Part shown: piece after piece, positions 43,376 to 52,459 of the stretch | How the letters are laid out: each line of letters begins with the position of its first letter | How positions within the stretch are numbered: position 1 is the stretch's first letter | From: CAZJLN01 sp964540765 | GTDB lineage: Bacteria > Chloroflexota > Anaerolineae > Anaerolineales > Anaerolineaceae | Assembly (NCBI GenBank): GCA_964540765.1 | Contig: CAZINW010000005.1 | Coordinates: forward strand, 1 to 64,000 | DNA: 64,000 nucleotides | Direction: 5' to 3' | Program-made: the position numbers and the translations under genes | Notes under the pieces: model-generated | What the model was told of the DNA's origin: nothing | The model's input: only the letters and a program-made list of their open reading frames with translations | The model's database searches: none

Positions 43376-44458
43376 CTATCCGCTTATGAGGTTGCCAGAT
43401 TCTTTATCGTACAAATTGACAGCATTTTTGTTGAATGTAAGCCAGATTTTCTGATCCATCTGAACCTTGCTAACACCAATTTCCTTGACGGATAATTCAA
43501 CGCTACCTCTGCGCGCGATGATGATCGTTTCTGCCCCGGAGGGCAGTACGGAATAAGCCACAAATTCAACACCATCGCTGATTGGCTCTGTGCTGACGCT
43601 GATATCTTCAGGGCGGATTCCAATCACGACTTGCCCAGTTTGATCATAAGTATTCACGGGCACATCAAAATGCCCTGCATCGACCACATCCTGTGCGGTT
43701 ACAAACCCATCGAGAAGATTGACCTTGGGATTGCCGATAAAATCAGCTACAAACAGGTTAGCAGGGAAGTGATAGACCCTATCCGGTGTATCGAACTGCT
43801 GGATGACACCCAGCTTCATGATGGCAATTTTCGATGACATGGTCATGGCTTCGACCTGGTCATGAGTGACGTAAACGGTAGTTGCACCAGAATCATGATG
43901 CAGGCGTTTGAGTTCGGTACGCATGTCCATTCTGAGGCGGGCGTCCAGATTGGAGAGCGGTTCGTCCATCAGGAACACACTCGGGCGGTATGCCAGCATG
44001 CGCGCCAGAGCAATTCTTTGCTGCTGCCCGCCGCTCATCTCACGCGGGTAGCGATCTTCATAGCCTTCCATCCGCACTTCCGCTAGTGAATCTTTTACCC
44101 GTTGTTCCATATCCACTTTAGACATCTTTTGAATTTCAAGCGCAAAAGTTATATTTTTGTAAACTGTCATATGCGGCCAGAGGGCGTAGTTCTGGAAAAC
44201 CAAACCAAGGTCTCGCTGACCAGGCTGAAGGGAGATCCCTTTAGAGCGGGAATAAACCAGTTTATCCCCAACAATAATTTCGCCATCATCAGGATCTTCC
44301 AAACCCGAGATACAGCGTAATAAGGTGGTTTTCCCACACCCTGAAGGCCCAAGCAAAGTCAGGAAGGATCCTGGCTCAACGGTCAGGCTGACATCATTGA
44401 CAGCGACGACATCTCCGAACTTCTTTGTAAGGTGATTAATAATGATAGGTGTTTGCAT
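43376..44458 (-). CDS. ABC transporter ATP-binding protein (FbpC/PotA-like)
   Basis: About 360 residues from the ATG at 44458, directly behind GAGGAGATC. Walker A is LLGPSGCGKTTLLRCISG (about 34-51), the signature MSGGQQQRIALARML, Walker B VFLMDEPLSNLDA and the H-loop VTHDQVEAMTMS. A C-terminal TOBE domain (PEDISVSTEPISDG onward) adds a regulatory barrel as in importers for iron, polyamines and phosphonates. It is the only ATPase in the cluster, yet two permease/binding-protein sets lie around it, so it probably serves both. Confidence 0.92.
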   Translation of the reverse strand: MQTPIIINHLTKKFGDVVAVNDVSLTVEPGSFLTLLGPSGCGKTTLLRCISGLEDPDDGEIIVGDKLVYSRSKGISLQPGQRDLGLVFQNYALWPHMTVYKNITFALEIQKMSKVDMEQRVKDSLAEVRMEGYEDRYPREMSGGQQQRIALARMLAYRPSVFLMDEPLSNLDARLRMDMRTELKRLHHDSGATTVYVTHDQVEAMTMSSKIAIMKLGVIQQFDTPDRVYHFPANLFVADFIGNPKVNLLDGFVTAQDVVDAGHFDVPVNTYDQTGQVVIGIRPEDISVSTEPISDGVEFVAYSVLPSGAETIIIARRGSVELSVKEIGVSKVQMDQKIWLTFNKNAVNLYDKESGNLISG

Positions 44459-44471
44459 GATCTCCTCTTTA

Positions 44472-46313
44472 CTATGATGACTCAAGACCTTTCTTCAAGC
44501 TGCCGCCGCGGAAACGGCTGATAATGGCATTCCCGATCAGAACCAAAACGATCAGGATAATGATCACCGCATTTGCCTGCTGTTCATTGCCATTTTCAAT
44601 ATAGCGCATGGTCATGCTCGCAAGGACGGCTGTTGCAGGGGTGACCAGTAAAATGATCAATGATAATTCACGCATGGTGGTAATGAAGTTAAGCAGGAAT
44701 GATGAGACAAATCCCGGGCTGGTCAATGGAAATATGATGCGTTTGAAGCGCTGCCAGGCAGAGGCACCGGCAATTGCAGCTGCCTCCTCCAATTCCCTGC
44801 TCACTTGCAGCATAGCTGACACCCCTGTGCGGGAGGAGTGGGGAATGTGCTTGGCGACGGACACGACGACCAGCAAGGCAAATGTGCCATAGAGGGGAGG
44901 CAGCCCAAAGACACTTTTGGTGAACATGGAAATGTAGACTGCACCAAAGGCGATGCCTGGGATGACATAAGGGATGAAGGCAAGCTGTTCCAAAAACTTC
45001 GAAAGCCGGGTGCCACGCCCCTTCACAATGGCGTACCCCAGGATTACCCCGACTACACCGCCCAGGACGGAGGTCCACAAGGAAAGCCTGATGGAGTTCC
45101 ACGCGGCCTTGTAAACGCTTTTATTGAGGAGCACCCCCGGCTCTCCGTTGTTGATGGAAAGATCGCTCTTGCCGATCCAGTGGGCAAGCGTGAAGTTGCT
45201 CAGACTGTAATCTCCTGTGCGTAGCATGAATGTGCTGTAGATCAGAACTACCAGGGGCACAATGGCGATGGTGAACTGGACAATGGCGATAATGGCGACG
45301 AAAACTGGCTTCCAGCCGCGCAACTTGGTTTTTTGAGCCATAAAGCCACGCCCGCCGATGGTTTCATAGCTTTTGCGCGTTCCAATCATCTTTTGATTGA
45401 GCATGATGGTGGTCATGGAGAACATGATCAGGACAATGGCGGTGACAAAGGCATCGCCATAATTGCCGATGCCTGTATTGGAACGCAGCATGGTGGCAAG
45501 CGTGTAATAACCAACCGGGACACCCAGCACGTTTGGACCGCCAAAAGTTCCCATGGTCTTTGAAAAAGTCATAATGAAGCCTGAGGCAAGCGCAGGCGCC
45601 ACCAACGGAAATGTGATTTTTCGCAGGATGCGCGAGCGGCTGGCTCCCGCCAGTTCCCCCGCCTCTTCGAGAGATGAATCAATGGAGAGGAGTGCTGCGG
45701 AGACAAACAGGAAGAAAAAGGTGTAATAGTGCAGCCCGCTGCTGACGATGATTGGAAATGCGCCGTTTGCCAGCCACACCGGCGGCGGTGATCCGGTCAC
45801 GAACTCGAACAGTCCGGGTGTGCCACCTGATACCGCGGTTGTCTTGAACAACACCTTCCAGGCGAGTGCAATGGTCCAGGAGGGCATGATATATGGAACC
45901 GTTGCCAAAGTATTGATGGTCTCCTTGCCCGGGATATCCGTGCGTACCACCAGCCATGCCATCCCACCCCCGATGAAGAATGCCAGCAATGTTGCGCCGA
46001 AGGAGACGGTCAGCGAATGAACCAGCGGCTCATAGGTCATGATTTTGGCAACTTGTCCGCCCAACATCCTCAACCAGTGGTAGGGGGTCAGTTCACCAAC
46101 CGTTGCGCCTGGGATTGCCCGCAGGTCATTTTCCTGAACTGTGATTGTCGTTTCAAGCATGCGATACAATGGAATGATGACCATATAGAACATCACCACC
46201 AGCATGATCAATGACAGAAAGACATGGGGGGTGGTCAGCCAGCGGAAGAACCTTCGCAGCCTGGCCTGCCATTTCTCGGATGTGGTGGGTGGATTTGCGT
46301 ACGTAGTAGACAT
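44472..46313 (-). CDS. Two-domain ABC permease, FbpB-like (set 1)
   Basis: A 613-residue permease in which two membrane domains of six helices are joined in one chain. The EAA loop of the first domain is EEAGELAGASRSRILRKITFPL, shown here in part as AGELAGASRSRILRK, and that of the second is EEAAAIAGASAWQRFKRIIF. This is the fused layout of FbpB-type importers for ferric iron, phosphonates and hexose phosphates. A large loop separates the halves. It ends 13 bases before the ATPase start. A paralogue at 48898 has the same length and motif spacing. Confidence 0.9.
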   Translation of the reverse strand: MSTTYANPPTTSEKWQARLRRFFRWLTTPHVFLSLIMLVVMFYMVIIPLYRMLETTITVQENDLRAIPGATVGELTPYHWLRMLGGQVAKIMTYEPLVHSLTVSFGATLLAFFIGGGMAWLVVRTDIPGKETINTLATVPYIMPSWTIALAWKVLFKTTAVSGGTPGLFEFVTGSPPPVWLANGAFPIIVSSGLHYYTFFFLFVSAALLSIDSSLEEAGELAGASRSRILRKITFPLVAPALASGFIMTFSKTMGTFGGPNVLGVPVGYYTLATMLRSNTGIGNYGDAFVTAIVLIMFSMTTIMLNQKMIGTRKSYETIGGRGFMAQKTKLRGWKPVFVAIIAIVQFTIAIVPLVVLIYSTFMLRTGDYSLSNFTLAHWIGKSDLSINNGEPGVLLNKSVYKAAWNSIRLSLWTSVLGGVVGVILGYAIVKGRGTRLSKFLEQLAFIPYVIPGIAFGAVYISMFTKSVFGLPPLYGTFALLVVVSVAKHIPHSSRTGVSAMLQVSRELEEAAAIAGASAWQRFKRIIFPLTSPGFVSSFLLNFITTMRELSLIILLVTPATAVLASMTMRYIENGNEQQANAVIIILIVLVLIGNAIISRFRGGSLKKGLESS

Positions 46314-46413
46314 CAGGAAACTCTCCTTACAGTGATTTCAGTGAATATTGGTTGTTGAAAGCTTCTCATTCATATTCCGCATACAGGTAAGATATGCGAT
46401 TAAAACCTCTTAA

Positions 46414-47304
46414 TTACTGGTCATTATTGCAATTAAAATAATCGAGTTTATCACGCAGATCGTCCAGTTTGTCCAGCAGTGGCATGATCGTTTCCTGTTC
46501 CTCGCTGGCGAATGATAAAAGCAGCGCATTGATCACGGTCATCGGTACAACCAGGGAATGAAATTCGCCGATGGGTCCGCGCTGCGCAGCAATGACAACA
46601 TCCACGCGATCCCCCAGGATGACATCGAGCGTATCCGTTAACATAATGATCTTGCATCCTGCCTGATTGCAGTAATCAAGCAATAATCGTAAAGTTGGGT
46701 TCTGGTCAAAAAAGCAGATGACAAAGATCAGGTCAGAAGAATCCAAAGTCAGGAGCGATTCCAAAACCTCACGACCTGAACTTGTTAGCGGGACAATGTC
46801 TTTTCCAAAACGCCTCAAGCGTAATTCCAGCAGGTCAACCAGGGAAATTGAGGGACCCAAACCGAAGACAAAGATGCGTTTGTGTTCGCGGATCAGGCTG
46901 ACAGCCTTTTTCATTTCATTTCTATTGATGGATAAAAGTGCCTGGGTGAGATAATCAATTTCCGTGGCAGTAAGGCGGTCAAAAATATCGCCCTCGTCTC
47001 TCAGATCATCCAGTCTGCCGCGCAGCCGGGTAGAGTGGGTGACACGATGTCGGAAATTGTCCTGCAGGACGGAGCGCATGGCAGGGTAACTGGAGAATCC
47101 CAGTTTGCGGGCGAAACGCACCAGGGTGGCTTCGCTCAGGTCCAGTCGGCTGGCAATTTCACCGGCTGAAAGGAAAGCGGCTTCCTCCTGGTTCTTGCGT
47201 AAAAAATTGGCGATTTGTTTCTCGCTTTTGGTTAGATCTGCAAAGTGGGCGCTGATGACCTGGCTGAAATCGAGAAAATTGGATGTTCCTGAACTTTTTT
47301 CCAT
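46414..47304 (-). CDS. RpiR/MurR family transcriptional regulator
   Basis: About 296 residues from the ATG at 47304, two codons after a TTG that the longer frame would use. The N-terminal HTH_6 domain (to about 80) has LTKSEKQIANFLRKNQEEAA and FLSAGEIASRLDLSEATLVRF. The C-terminal SIS domain (about 125-260) has KRIFVFGLGPSISLVDLLEL and LIFVICFFDQNPTLRLLLDY. SIS domains bind phosphosugars, so the regulator likely senses a sugar or polyol phosphate. It lies between the two transporter sets. A TTGCAA-17-TATAAT promoter with palindromic sequence precedes it, and the same design recurs upstream of the second permease. Confidence 0.9.
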   Translation of the reverse strand: MEKSSGTSNFLDFSQVISAHFADLTKSEKQIANFLRKNQEEAAFLSAGEIASRLDLSEATLVRFARKLGFSSYPAMRSVLQDNFRHRVTHSTRLRGRLDDLRDEGDIFDRLTATEIDYLTQALLSINRNEMKKAVSLIREHKRIFVFGLGPSISLVDLLELRLRRFGKDIVPLTSSGREVLESLLTLDSSDLIFVICFFDQNPTLRLLLDYCNQAGCKIIMLTDTLDVILGDRVDVVIAAQRGPIGEFHSLVVPMTVINALLLSFASEEQETIMPLLDKLDDLRDKLDYFNCNNDQ

Positions 47305-47374
47305 TGTCAAACTCCACTAAGGGAATACTCTGGTAATTATTCAAAACAAAAACGGAAATGTAACATGGCTTTCA

Positions 47375-47421
47375 TTTGTAATATTATATTGCAAATATTT
47401 ATTATTTGCAAGACAAATTAC
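47375..47421 (-). promoter_or_regulatory. Promoter/operator site A upstream of rpiR
   Basis: On the minus strand TTGCAA (47411-47406) and TATAAT (47388-47383) are 17 bases apart. The region contains the inverted repeat TTGCAAATA (47389-47397) / TATTTGCAA (47403-47411), so an operator overlaps the promoter. About 80 bases before the rpiR start. It matches site B closely. Confidence 0.65.
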
Positions 47422-47443
47422 ATATTTGGTTCTTTTTGTAACA

Positions 47444-47476
47444 ATCGGACACAGAAATTTACTTTCTGTGTCCGAT
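47444..47476 (-). terminator. Strong hairpin after the second binding-protein gene
   Basis: ATCGGACACAGAAA (47444-47457) and TTTCTGTGTCCGAT (47463-47476) form a perfect 14-bp stem with a 5-base loop, 20 bases past the stop codon. A T-run is missing. It probably ends or stabilises the permease/binding-protein transcript before rpiR. Confidence 0.6.
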
Positions 47477-47495
47477 GCTGCATTAATCTTCGTAT

Positions 47496-48800
47496 TTACT
47501 GACCGAGTAATTGAAGCAAGTAGAAATCTTTGTAGGTTTCCGTTTCTTTATAGACGAACATCTCGTCCAGTGACCATGTTGGTAATGCAAGGAATGGTAC
47601 ATAGTCATCTACTGGGGGCAGATCTGTCCGCGGAGAGCGCTGTCCAACCTGATTCCAGGGGCCGAAACCTTCGGTATCCATTGCAAAGCGAAAATATAAT
47701 TTCGCCGCATTGGGATGAGGTGCCTGGTTGACTACCGCCAGATAGTTGTGCTTCTCGACGCCGATAACCGGTTTAAGAGAAACGCAAGGCTCAAAGAAAG
47801 CGTTTCCTTTCTTTACTTCGCGATATTTTGAATACCAGAATAAACCAAGGATATTCTCCTGAAGATCTGGAGCACCCATCACCTGCCAGGCTTCATCACC
47901 GCCTGCAATCATTTGATTTTGTGCCATTTTCTTTAGCCATAAGTAGCCAGCATCAAGACATGATGGATCGTAGGCAGGATCAGTTGTCCAGTCTGCGCCA
48001 TACAATTCCTGGTAAGCTGCAGCAAATTCATCTGCATGCGATGCCATGAATGCCAGCATAGCCATGTCGGATCCACTGCTGACGGGGTCCTTGTTGATCG
48101 CAACTTTTCCCTTCCAGGCTTCAGAGGCAGGCTCCCACCAGTTAGTGATAGGGCAAGCCTCGTTTAACTGGGAGTTATAGGTCCATCCATATACCTCAAG
48201 GCTGTGGGTCACGATGGGATCTTTGCTACCATCTGGAATGACTGCTTCATATTCAGGAGGGATATACTTCCAAACATATTGAAGATCAGGGAATTCAAAA
48301 CCCATATAAGGACCTGATGCCATGGCAATATCCGCATTATAAATGCCTGCCAATTGTTCTTCGCGCAGCTTGGTCACCAGGCCATCTGTGCCCAGGTCAT
48401 ATGCCTCAAAAACGATATCGGGGTATTTTGCCTCCCAAACTTCCTGAAGGTTGGCAATACGTGAAGAGTTGGAATATACAACAATCTTGCCTTCCTTCTT
48501 GGCGGCTTCTTCAATCGCTGCCCAATCCTCAGTTTCTGATAGATAAGGACCAAAGCCATTATCCTTTGCCCATTGTTCCGCTGGGGTGAGTTCCACAACC
48601 ACTTCAGTTTCCTCAACCACGGGTTCAGTGGCTTCCTCAACCGGCTCGGTCTCTTCCACTGGTGCCTCAGTTTCCTCCACTGGTTTAGTCTCCGGCGCCT
48701 TGGTCGCTAGTGGGGCGGTTGGCTCTGCTGTCGGTTGTGCACATGCAGCCAATAAGCTGATGACCAAAACGATAAGCATTAATCTAACTAATTTTTTCAT
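47496..48800 (-). CDS. ABC transporter substrate-binding lipoprotein, iron(III)/phosphosugar type (set 2)
   Basis: A 434-residue paralogue of the set 1 binding protein. The signal peptide ends in the lipobox LLAACA. It is followed by an unusually long Glu/Pro/Thr/Val-rich linker (about residues 25-70, with repeated EETE and PVEE units) that would space the domain from the membrane. The binding domain shows IEEAAKKEGKIVVYSNSSRI, WEAKYPDIVFEAYDLGTDGL and WTYNSQLNEACPITNWWEPA, matching set 1. It is encoded after the set 2 permease and followed by a 14-bp-stem hairpin. The ligand is unknown. Confidence 0.82.
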   Translation of the reverse strand: MKKLVRLMLIVLVISLLAACAQPTAEPTAPLATKAPETKPVEETEAPVEETEPVEEATEPVVEETEVVVELTPAEQWAKDNGFGPYLSETEDWAAIEEAAKKEGKIVVYSNSSRIANLQEVWEAKYPDIVFEAYDLGTDGLVTKLREEQLAGIYNADIAMASGPYMGFEFPDLQYVWKYIPPEYEAVIPDGSKDPIVTHSLEVYGWTYNSQLNEACPITNWWEPASEAWKGKVAINKDPVSSGSDMAMLAFMASHADEFAAAYQELYGADWTTDPAYDPSCLDAGYLWLKKMAQNQMIAGGDEAWQVMGAPDLQENILGLFWYSKYREVKKGNAFFEPCVSLKPVIGVEKHNYLAVVNQAPHPNAAKLYFRFAMDTEGFGPWNQVGQRSPRTDLPPVDDYVPFLALPTWSLDEMFVYKETETYKDFYLLQLLGQ

Positions 48801-48897
48801 TTCATCCTCCGAAATTATAAAAAATTCTGATTAAATTGACTTCAAGCACCTAAATTTTTTGCCATTTACCTCCATTTAAAATTTGCTATGATAATTT

Positions 48898-50736
48898 TCA
48901 CCTGACACCAAGTCCCTTTTCCAAACCACCACCCTTAACCCGGTTGATCAGGAAATTGACGAACAAGATGATTGCAATTAAAAGGAGAATGACTGCATCT
49001 GCTTTTTGTTCATTCCCATTCTCGGTGTAACGCATGGTCATGCTTGCCAGAACCTGGTTGGTGGGAGACACCAATAGGATAATTAACGACAATTCGCGCA
49101 TGGTGGTGATGAATGTTAGTAAGAAGCCTGAAACAAACCCGCTGCGCGTCAGTGGGAAAATCACCCGCTTAAAGCGCAACCAGGCATTTGCCCCCGCAAC
49201 CTCAGCTGCCTCTTCCAGTTCCCTGCCCACTTGCAACATGGATGAAACCCCTGTGCGGCTGGAAAATGGCAGGTTTTTTGCCACTGATACCACCACCAGC
49301 AGCGCAAATGTCCCATACAGTGGTGGAATTGGACCGATTGGTTTGGAGAACATGGAAATATAAACCGCACCAAAAGCGATGGCTGGGATGATATATGGAA
49401 CGAAGGCGAGGCTTTCAACAATTTTTGATAATCTGGTTCCACGTCCTTTAACGATGGCATATCCCAGCATCACCCCTATGATGGCTGAAAAGGCCGCCGC
49501 TGAAAATGCCAGTTTGATGGAGTTCCACGCCCCCATCCGAATGGCTGAGTTGCGTAATATCCCTTCAAGTCCATCATCCACCAACGGATTGCTCTTGCCA
49601 ATCCAATGTGCCAATGTAAGGTTGTCCAGATTATATATGCCTGGTTTTAACATGAAGGTATTCAGTGTCAGGAATCCGATTGGAAGGATCACGATGAGTA
49701 CCTGTATGGCAACCACGATTGTCGTGATGAGCGGTTTCCAGTTTCTCAATTTTACTTTTTTTATGACCAGCCCCCTGCCTCCGATAGTCTCAAAACTTTT
49801 CTTTGTGCCAATCACGCGCTGATTTAGAAAAATCGTAATCATGGAAATGCCAATCAAAACGATCGCTAATACAAATCCATCGGCAGTACTGCCAAGGTTC
49901 ATATTGGAGCGGATCATGGTTGAGAGGGTGTAGTAGCGCACTGGGACACCCAAAAGATTGGGGCCGCCAAATGTCCCCATTACCCTTGAAAAGGTCATGA
50001 TAAATCCAGAAAGAATTGCCGGCAGAATCAGCGGAAAAGTGATCTTCATTAAGATTCTTCTCCTGCTGGCACCGCTCAACTCGCCTGCTTCTTCCAGGTT
50101 AGAGTCTATAGACATTAAGGCGGCTGAGACGAATAGATAGAAAAATGGGTAATAATGCAGCGCACTACTGACCATGATAGGAATCATGCCATACGCCAAC
50201 CAATTGGGTAGTCCAGTTCCAAGAATAGATTCCAGAAATCCCTGCGAACCTCCCGTGGTGCGGTTCTTAAAGAGAACCAACCATGCCATGGCAATTGTCC
50301 AGGACGGCATCATATAAGGGATAATCGCTAGACTGTTGGTCAGCTTTCTTCCTGGCATGTCAGTGCGGATGACGAACCAAGCCATCAAAGACCCGAGCAC
50401 AAGGGCGATGGCAGTGGCACCCAGGGCAACCTCTAAGGAATGCTTCAGTGGTGTCCAGAGCATAATTTTGCTCATTTTGCTTGCCACCATCCTTGTCCAA
50501 TGGATCAAAGTAAGGTCACCCACCTGAGCGGTCGGATTGGCAACTAGATCTTTCTGTTGGAAAGTGAATGAGGTGGATACCATGCGGAAAAGTGGAATAA
50601 TGATCAGATAGATCATAAGCAGCAACATTATGATGGATAGAAATACATAGGGTTGCCTAATTTTTCTAAAAAACCGATTGAAGCTTCTTGAGTATTTACC
50701 ATTGGCTTTTGTCGCGTCTGCTGCATTCCGGTTCAT
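48898..50736 (-). CDS. Two-domain ABC permease, FbpB-like (set 2)
   Basis: A 612-residue paralogue of the permease at 44472. The two EAA loops are EEAGELSGASRRRILMKITF and EEAAEVAGANAWLRFKRVIF, and the C-terminal LSLIILLVSP, STAMTMRYTENGNEQ-like ending corresponds helix by helix. The N-terminal 40 residues are basic and variable. No ATPase gene follows. The downstream gene is its binding protein, so the ATPase at 43376 is the likely partner. A 12-bp-stem hairpin and a long leader precede the start codon. Confidence 0.88.
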   Translation of the reverse strand: MNRNAADATKANGKYSRSFNRFFRKIRQPYVFLSIIMLLLMIYLIIIPLFRMVSTSFTFQQKDLVANPTAQVGDLTLIHWTRMVASKMSKIMLWTPLKHSLEVALGATAIALVLGSLMAWFVIRTDMPGRKLTNSLAIIPYMMPSWTIAMAWLVLFKNRTTGGSQGFLESILGTGLPNWLAYGMIPIMVSSALHYYPFFYLFVSAALMSIDSNLEEAGELSGASRRRILMKITFPLILPAILSGFIMTFSRVMGTFGGPNLLGVPVRYYTLSTMIRSNMNLGSTADGFVLAIVLIGISMITIFLNQRVIGTKKSFETIGGRGLVIKKVKLRNWKPLITTIVVAIQVLIVILPIGFLTLNTFMLKPGIYNLDNLTLAHWIGKSNPLVDDGLEGILRNSAIRMGAWNSIKLAFSAAAFSAIIGVMLGYAIVKGRGTRLSKIVESLAFVPYIIPAIAFGAVYISMFSKPIGPIPPLYGTFALLVVVSVAKNLPFSSRTGVSSMLQVGRELEEAAEVAGANAWLRFKRVIFPLTRSGFVSGFLLTFITTMRELSLIILLVSPTNQVLASMTMRYTENGNEQKADAVILLLIAIILFVNFLINRVKGGGLEKGLGVR

Positions 50737-50762
50737 AATAATTCAATCCTTTGTGTAAGAGT

Positions 50763-50790
50763 TTTATGAAGATTCTTCAATCTTCATAAA
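50763..50790. promoter_or_regulatory. Perfect 12-bp inverted repeat upstream of the set 2 permease
   Basis: TTTATGAAGATT (50763-50774) and AATCTTCATAAA (50779-50790) are exact complements around CTTC. It lies 27 bases before the permease start codon in the mRNA leader. It could be an operator or an RNA hairpin controlling read-through. Confidence 0.55.
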
Positions 50791-51274
50791 TCAACAAATA
50801 TTAAGTTGGGTAGGTAAGTTGCCTTTCCAATAAAAGCTCTTTGTAAGCATTTGCTTGAATGAAGTGAAACTTTGGGAGTTGAAGCGATTTGACCCGCTAA
50901 ACCAGGCCAAGAACGAAGACATGGAAAATTCTACTTCATGTCTTTGCAAGAATTTCTTCTGGCATATCATAATCTTACACTTGTCACGTTCCATCATCTG
51001 GTCAACTAAGTAATTTTTCAATTTACTTTCAGCCTTGCCTTCCTTGTTTAGCTTTTAAAGCTATCTTGAGTTTGGCGCCTATGTATATGGGCCTTATGAC
51101 ATTAGACAAAAAAGACCGATAAAGCGCAGAAAGGCTTTGAAGTATTAGGTGAGGTGTCATGTGCGCAGATTGATTTTGTCATATTATATTACAAAAATAT
51201 TTATTTTGCAAGATTACTGACAAAAACTGTCAAAAACTCATCATTTTGTCTTAATAAATCGACATTGCTCAAGC
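50791..51274 (-). other. Long leader region upstream of the set 2 permease
   Basis: Between the kinase stop at 51275 and the permease there is about 540 bp without a clear gene. It contains promoter site B at its upstream end and the 12-bp inverted repeat at its downstream end. A 76-codon open frame (50791-51021, beginning MKNYLVDQMMERDKC) is transcribed in the same direction, but its composition gives no family match and it may be chance. If site B is the promoter, the mRNA leader is more than 430 bases long. Confidence 0.45.
51174..51216 (-). promoter_or_regulatory. Promoter/operator site B, upstream of the set 2 transporter
   Basis: On the minus strand TTGCAA (51211-51206) and TATAAT (51188-51183) are 17 bases apart, with an A/T-only core between, followed by ATGACAAAA. 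Hexamers and spacing are identical to site A before rpiR, and most intervening positions agree. A binding site of the RpiR regulator is inferred. Confidence 0.65.
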
Positions 51275-52459
51275 TTAGCCTGACAAGAGCTGCTGAATTT
51301 CAGGCAGTAGCCAGATGGCAGCGTGGCTGGTGTCTACGATCAGATCACTTAATGCCATCTGCGGTCTGTAGACCTGTTCTGCCATGATGAATTGCTCACG
51401 GAAATAGCGGTTGAGGAAGTAGGTCAGTTCATATTTCTTGCGGTAATCCATGTCGCGCTTCCACTTGCGTTTGAGGCGCACGTCATCTGTCGTCAGATAG
51501 ACCACCTTGACCCCGATCAGGGCAGCTATTTCGGGGTAGAGGAATGGGAAGTTGCCTTCCATGAAGACAATGTCTGCCGGCTCCACTGTTAGCAGCTTCC
51601 AGCCGGGCTTAAGGTTGCCTTCCAGGTCGTGGCTGGAGAGGGCAGAGATGAAATCGTAGCGCGGGATCTCCACGCGCTTGCCCTGGCACAGTTCCCTCAG
51701 GCAAGCTTTGAAGCGCTCAAAGTGCAGCGCTTCTTTGCCGAGAGAGTCGATCCCGCGCGCCTCGCGGTAATCGCGGTCGAGCAGAAAGTTGTCTATCTCG
51801 AGTGTAGTCACTTGTTTGCCTGAAGCTTTGAAGCGCTCCGTTAGGCGCTCGGTGATTTCGGTCTTGCCAGCAGCGGTCTGTCCGGCAATGGCGATCACAA
51901 TCGGTGCGCCTTTGATCTCCACCAGTTTGATTGCCAGATCGATGAAGCATGCATCCACTTCAGCGTTTGCTTCTTTGAATTCCTTGTAGCCAAGCGCTTG
52001 CGCGCTTTCAAATTGCTTTTGATAGGGCTCAAATTGGCGATAGGGACTGCGCCCCATGCGGCTGATAACGTCATGCGTATAGTATTGGGTTTTGAAGATG
52101 AAGTAAAAGCCGCGAATGTCAAAAGTGAACAGTTGGCGGATCCAGGCTGGCTCAAATTCACTCGAGACCAGCCCGACAAAAAGCATCTGGGTCAGCTCGC
52201 GCACCTGGGCGTCCATCACCGGCTTGCCATTGACTTTGGGGCGCAGGTGGATACTGGTGTAATAGGCAATATCCTGCACTTTGCACTCGATCTCAGTTTT
52301 ACTCAGGGGGTGTATGGATGCCCAGCCATCGACTGGCACCAGGCTTTCCAGCCCATAGCCAAATTCAAAGGCTTCCATCTCGGCGATTCCGGGGTTGACT
52401 GCTTGCATGCGTTGGTATAGTGTTTCAGTAAAGGTCAGATCGTCCATGTGTTTATCCAT
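51275..52459 (-). CDS. P-loop kinase with uncharacterised N-terminal domain (uridine kinase-like), copy 2
   Basis: About 394 residues. The ATG at 52459 shares its A with the apgM stop (TGATG), and a GTG one codon earlier is also open. Residues 1 to about 175 form a domain that is not recognised (VRELTQMLFVGLVSSEFEPA inside). Residues 180-394 are a uridine kinase/phosphoribulokinase-type domain: Walker A IAGQTAAGKTEITERL, DNFLLDRDYR, RYDFISALSSHDLEG, IVFMEGNFPFL and a basic lid VRLKRKWKRDMDYRKKY. The likely activity is phosphorylation of a small hydroxyl compound. Paralogue of the gene at 53682. Confidence 0.75.
   Translation of the reverse strand: MDKHMDDLTFTETLYQRMQAVNPGIAEMEAFEFGYGLESLVPVDGWASIHPLSKTEIECKVQDIAYYTSIHLRPKVNGKPVMDAQVRELTQMLFVGLVSSEFEPAWIRQLFTFDIRGFYFIFKTQYYTHDVISRMGRSPYRQFEPYQKQFESAQALGYKEFKEANAEVDACFIDLAIKLVEIKGAPIVIAIAGQTAAGKTEITERLTERFKASGKQVTTLEIDNFLLDRDYREARGIDSLGKEALHFERFKACLRELCQGKRVEIPRYDFISALSSHDLEGNLKPGWKLLTVEPADIVFMEGNFPFLYPEIAALIGVKVVYLTTDDVRLKRKWKRDMDYRKKYELTYFLNRYFREQFIMAEQVYRPQMALSDLIVDTSHAAIWLLPEIQQLLSG

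Noticed and set aside
42045..50736. Simple ferric-iron importer
   Set aside because: The protein families are shared with iron importers, but the neighbours are sugar-phosphate enzymes and an RpiR regulator, and typical iron-ligand tyrosines are not apparent.
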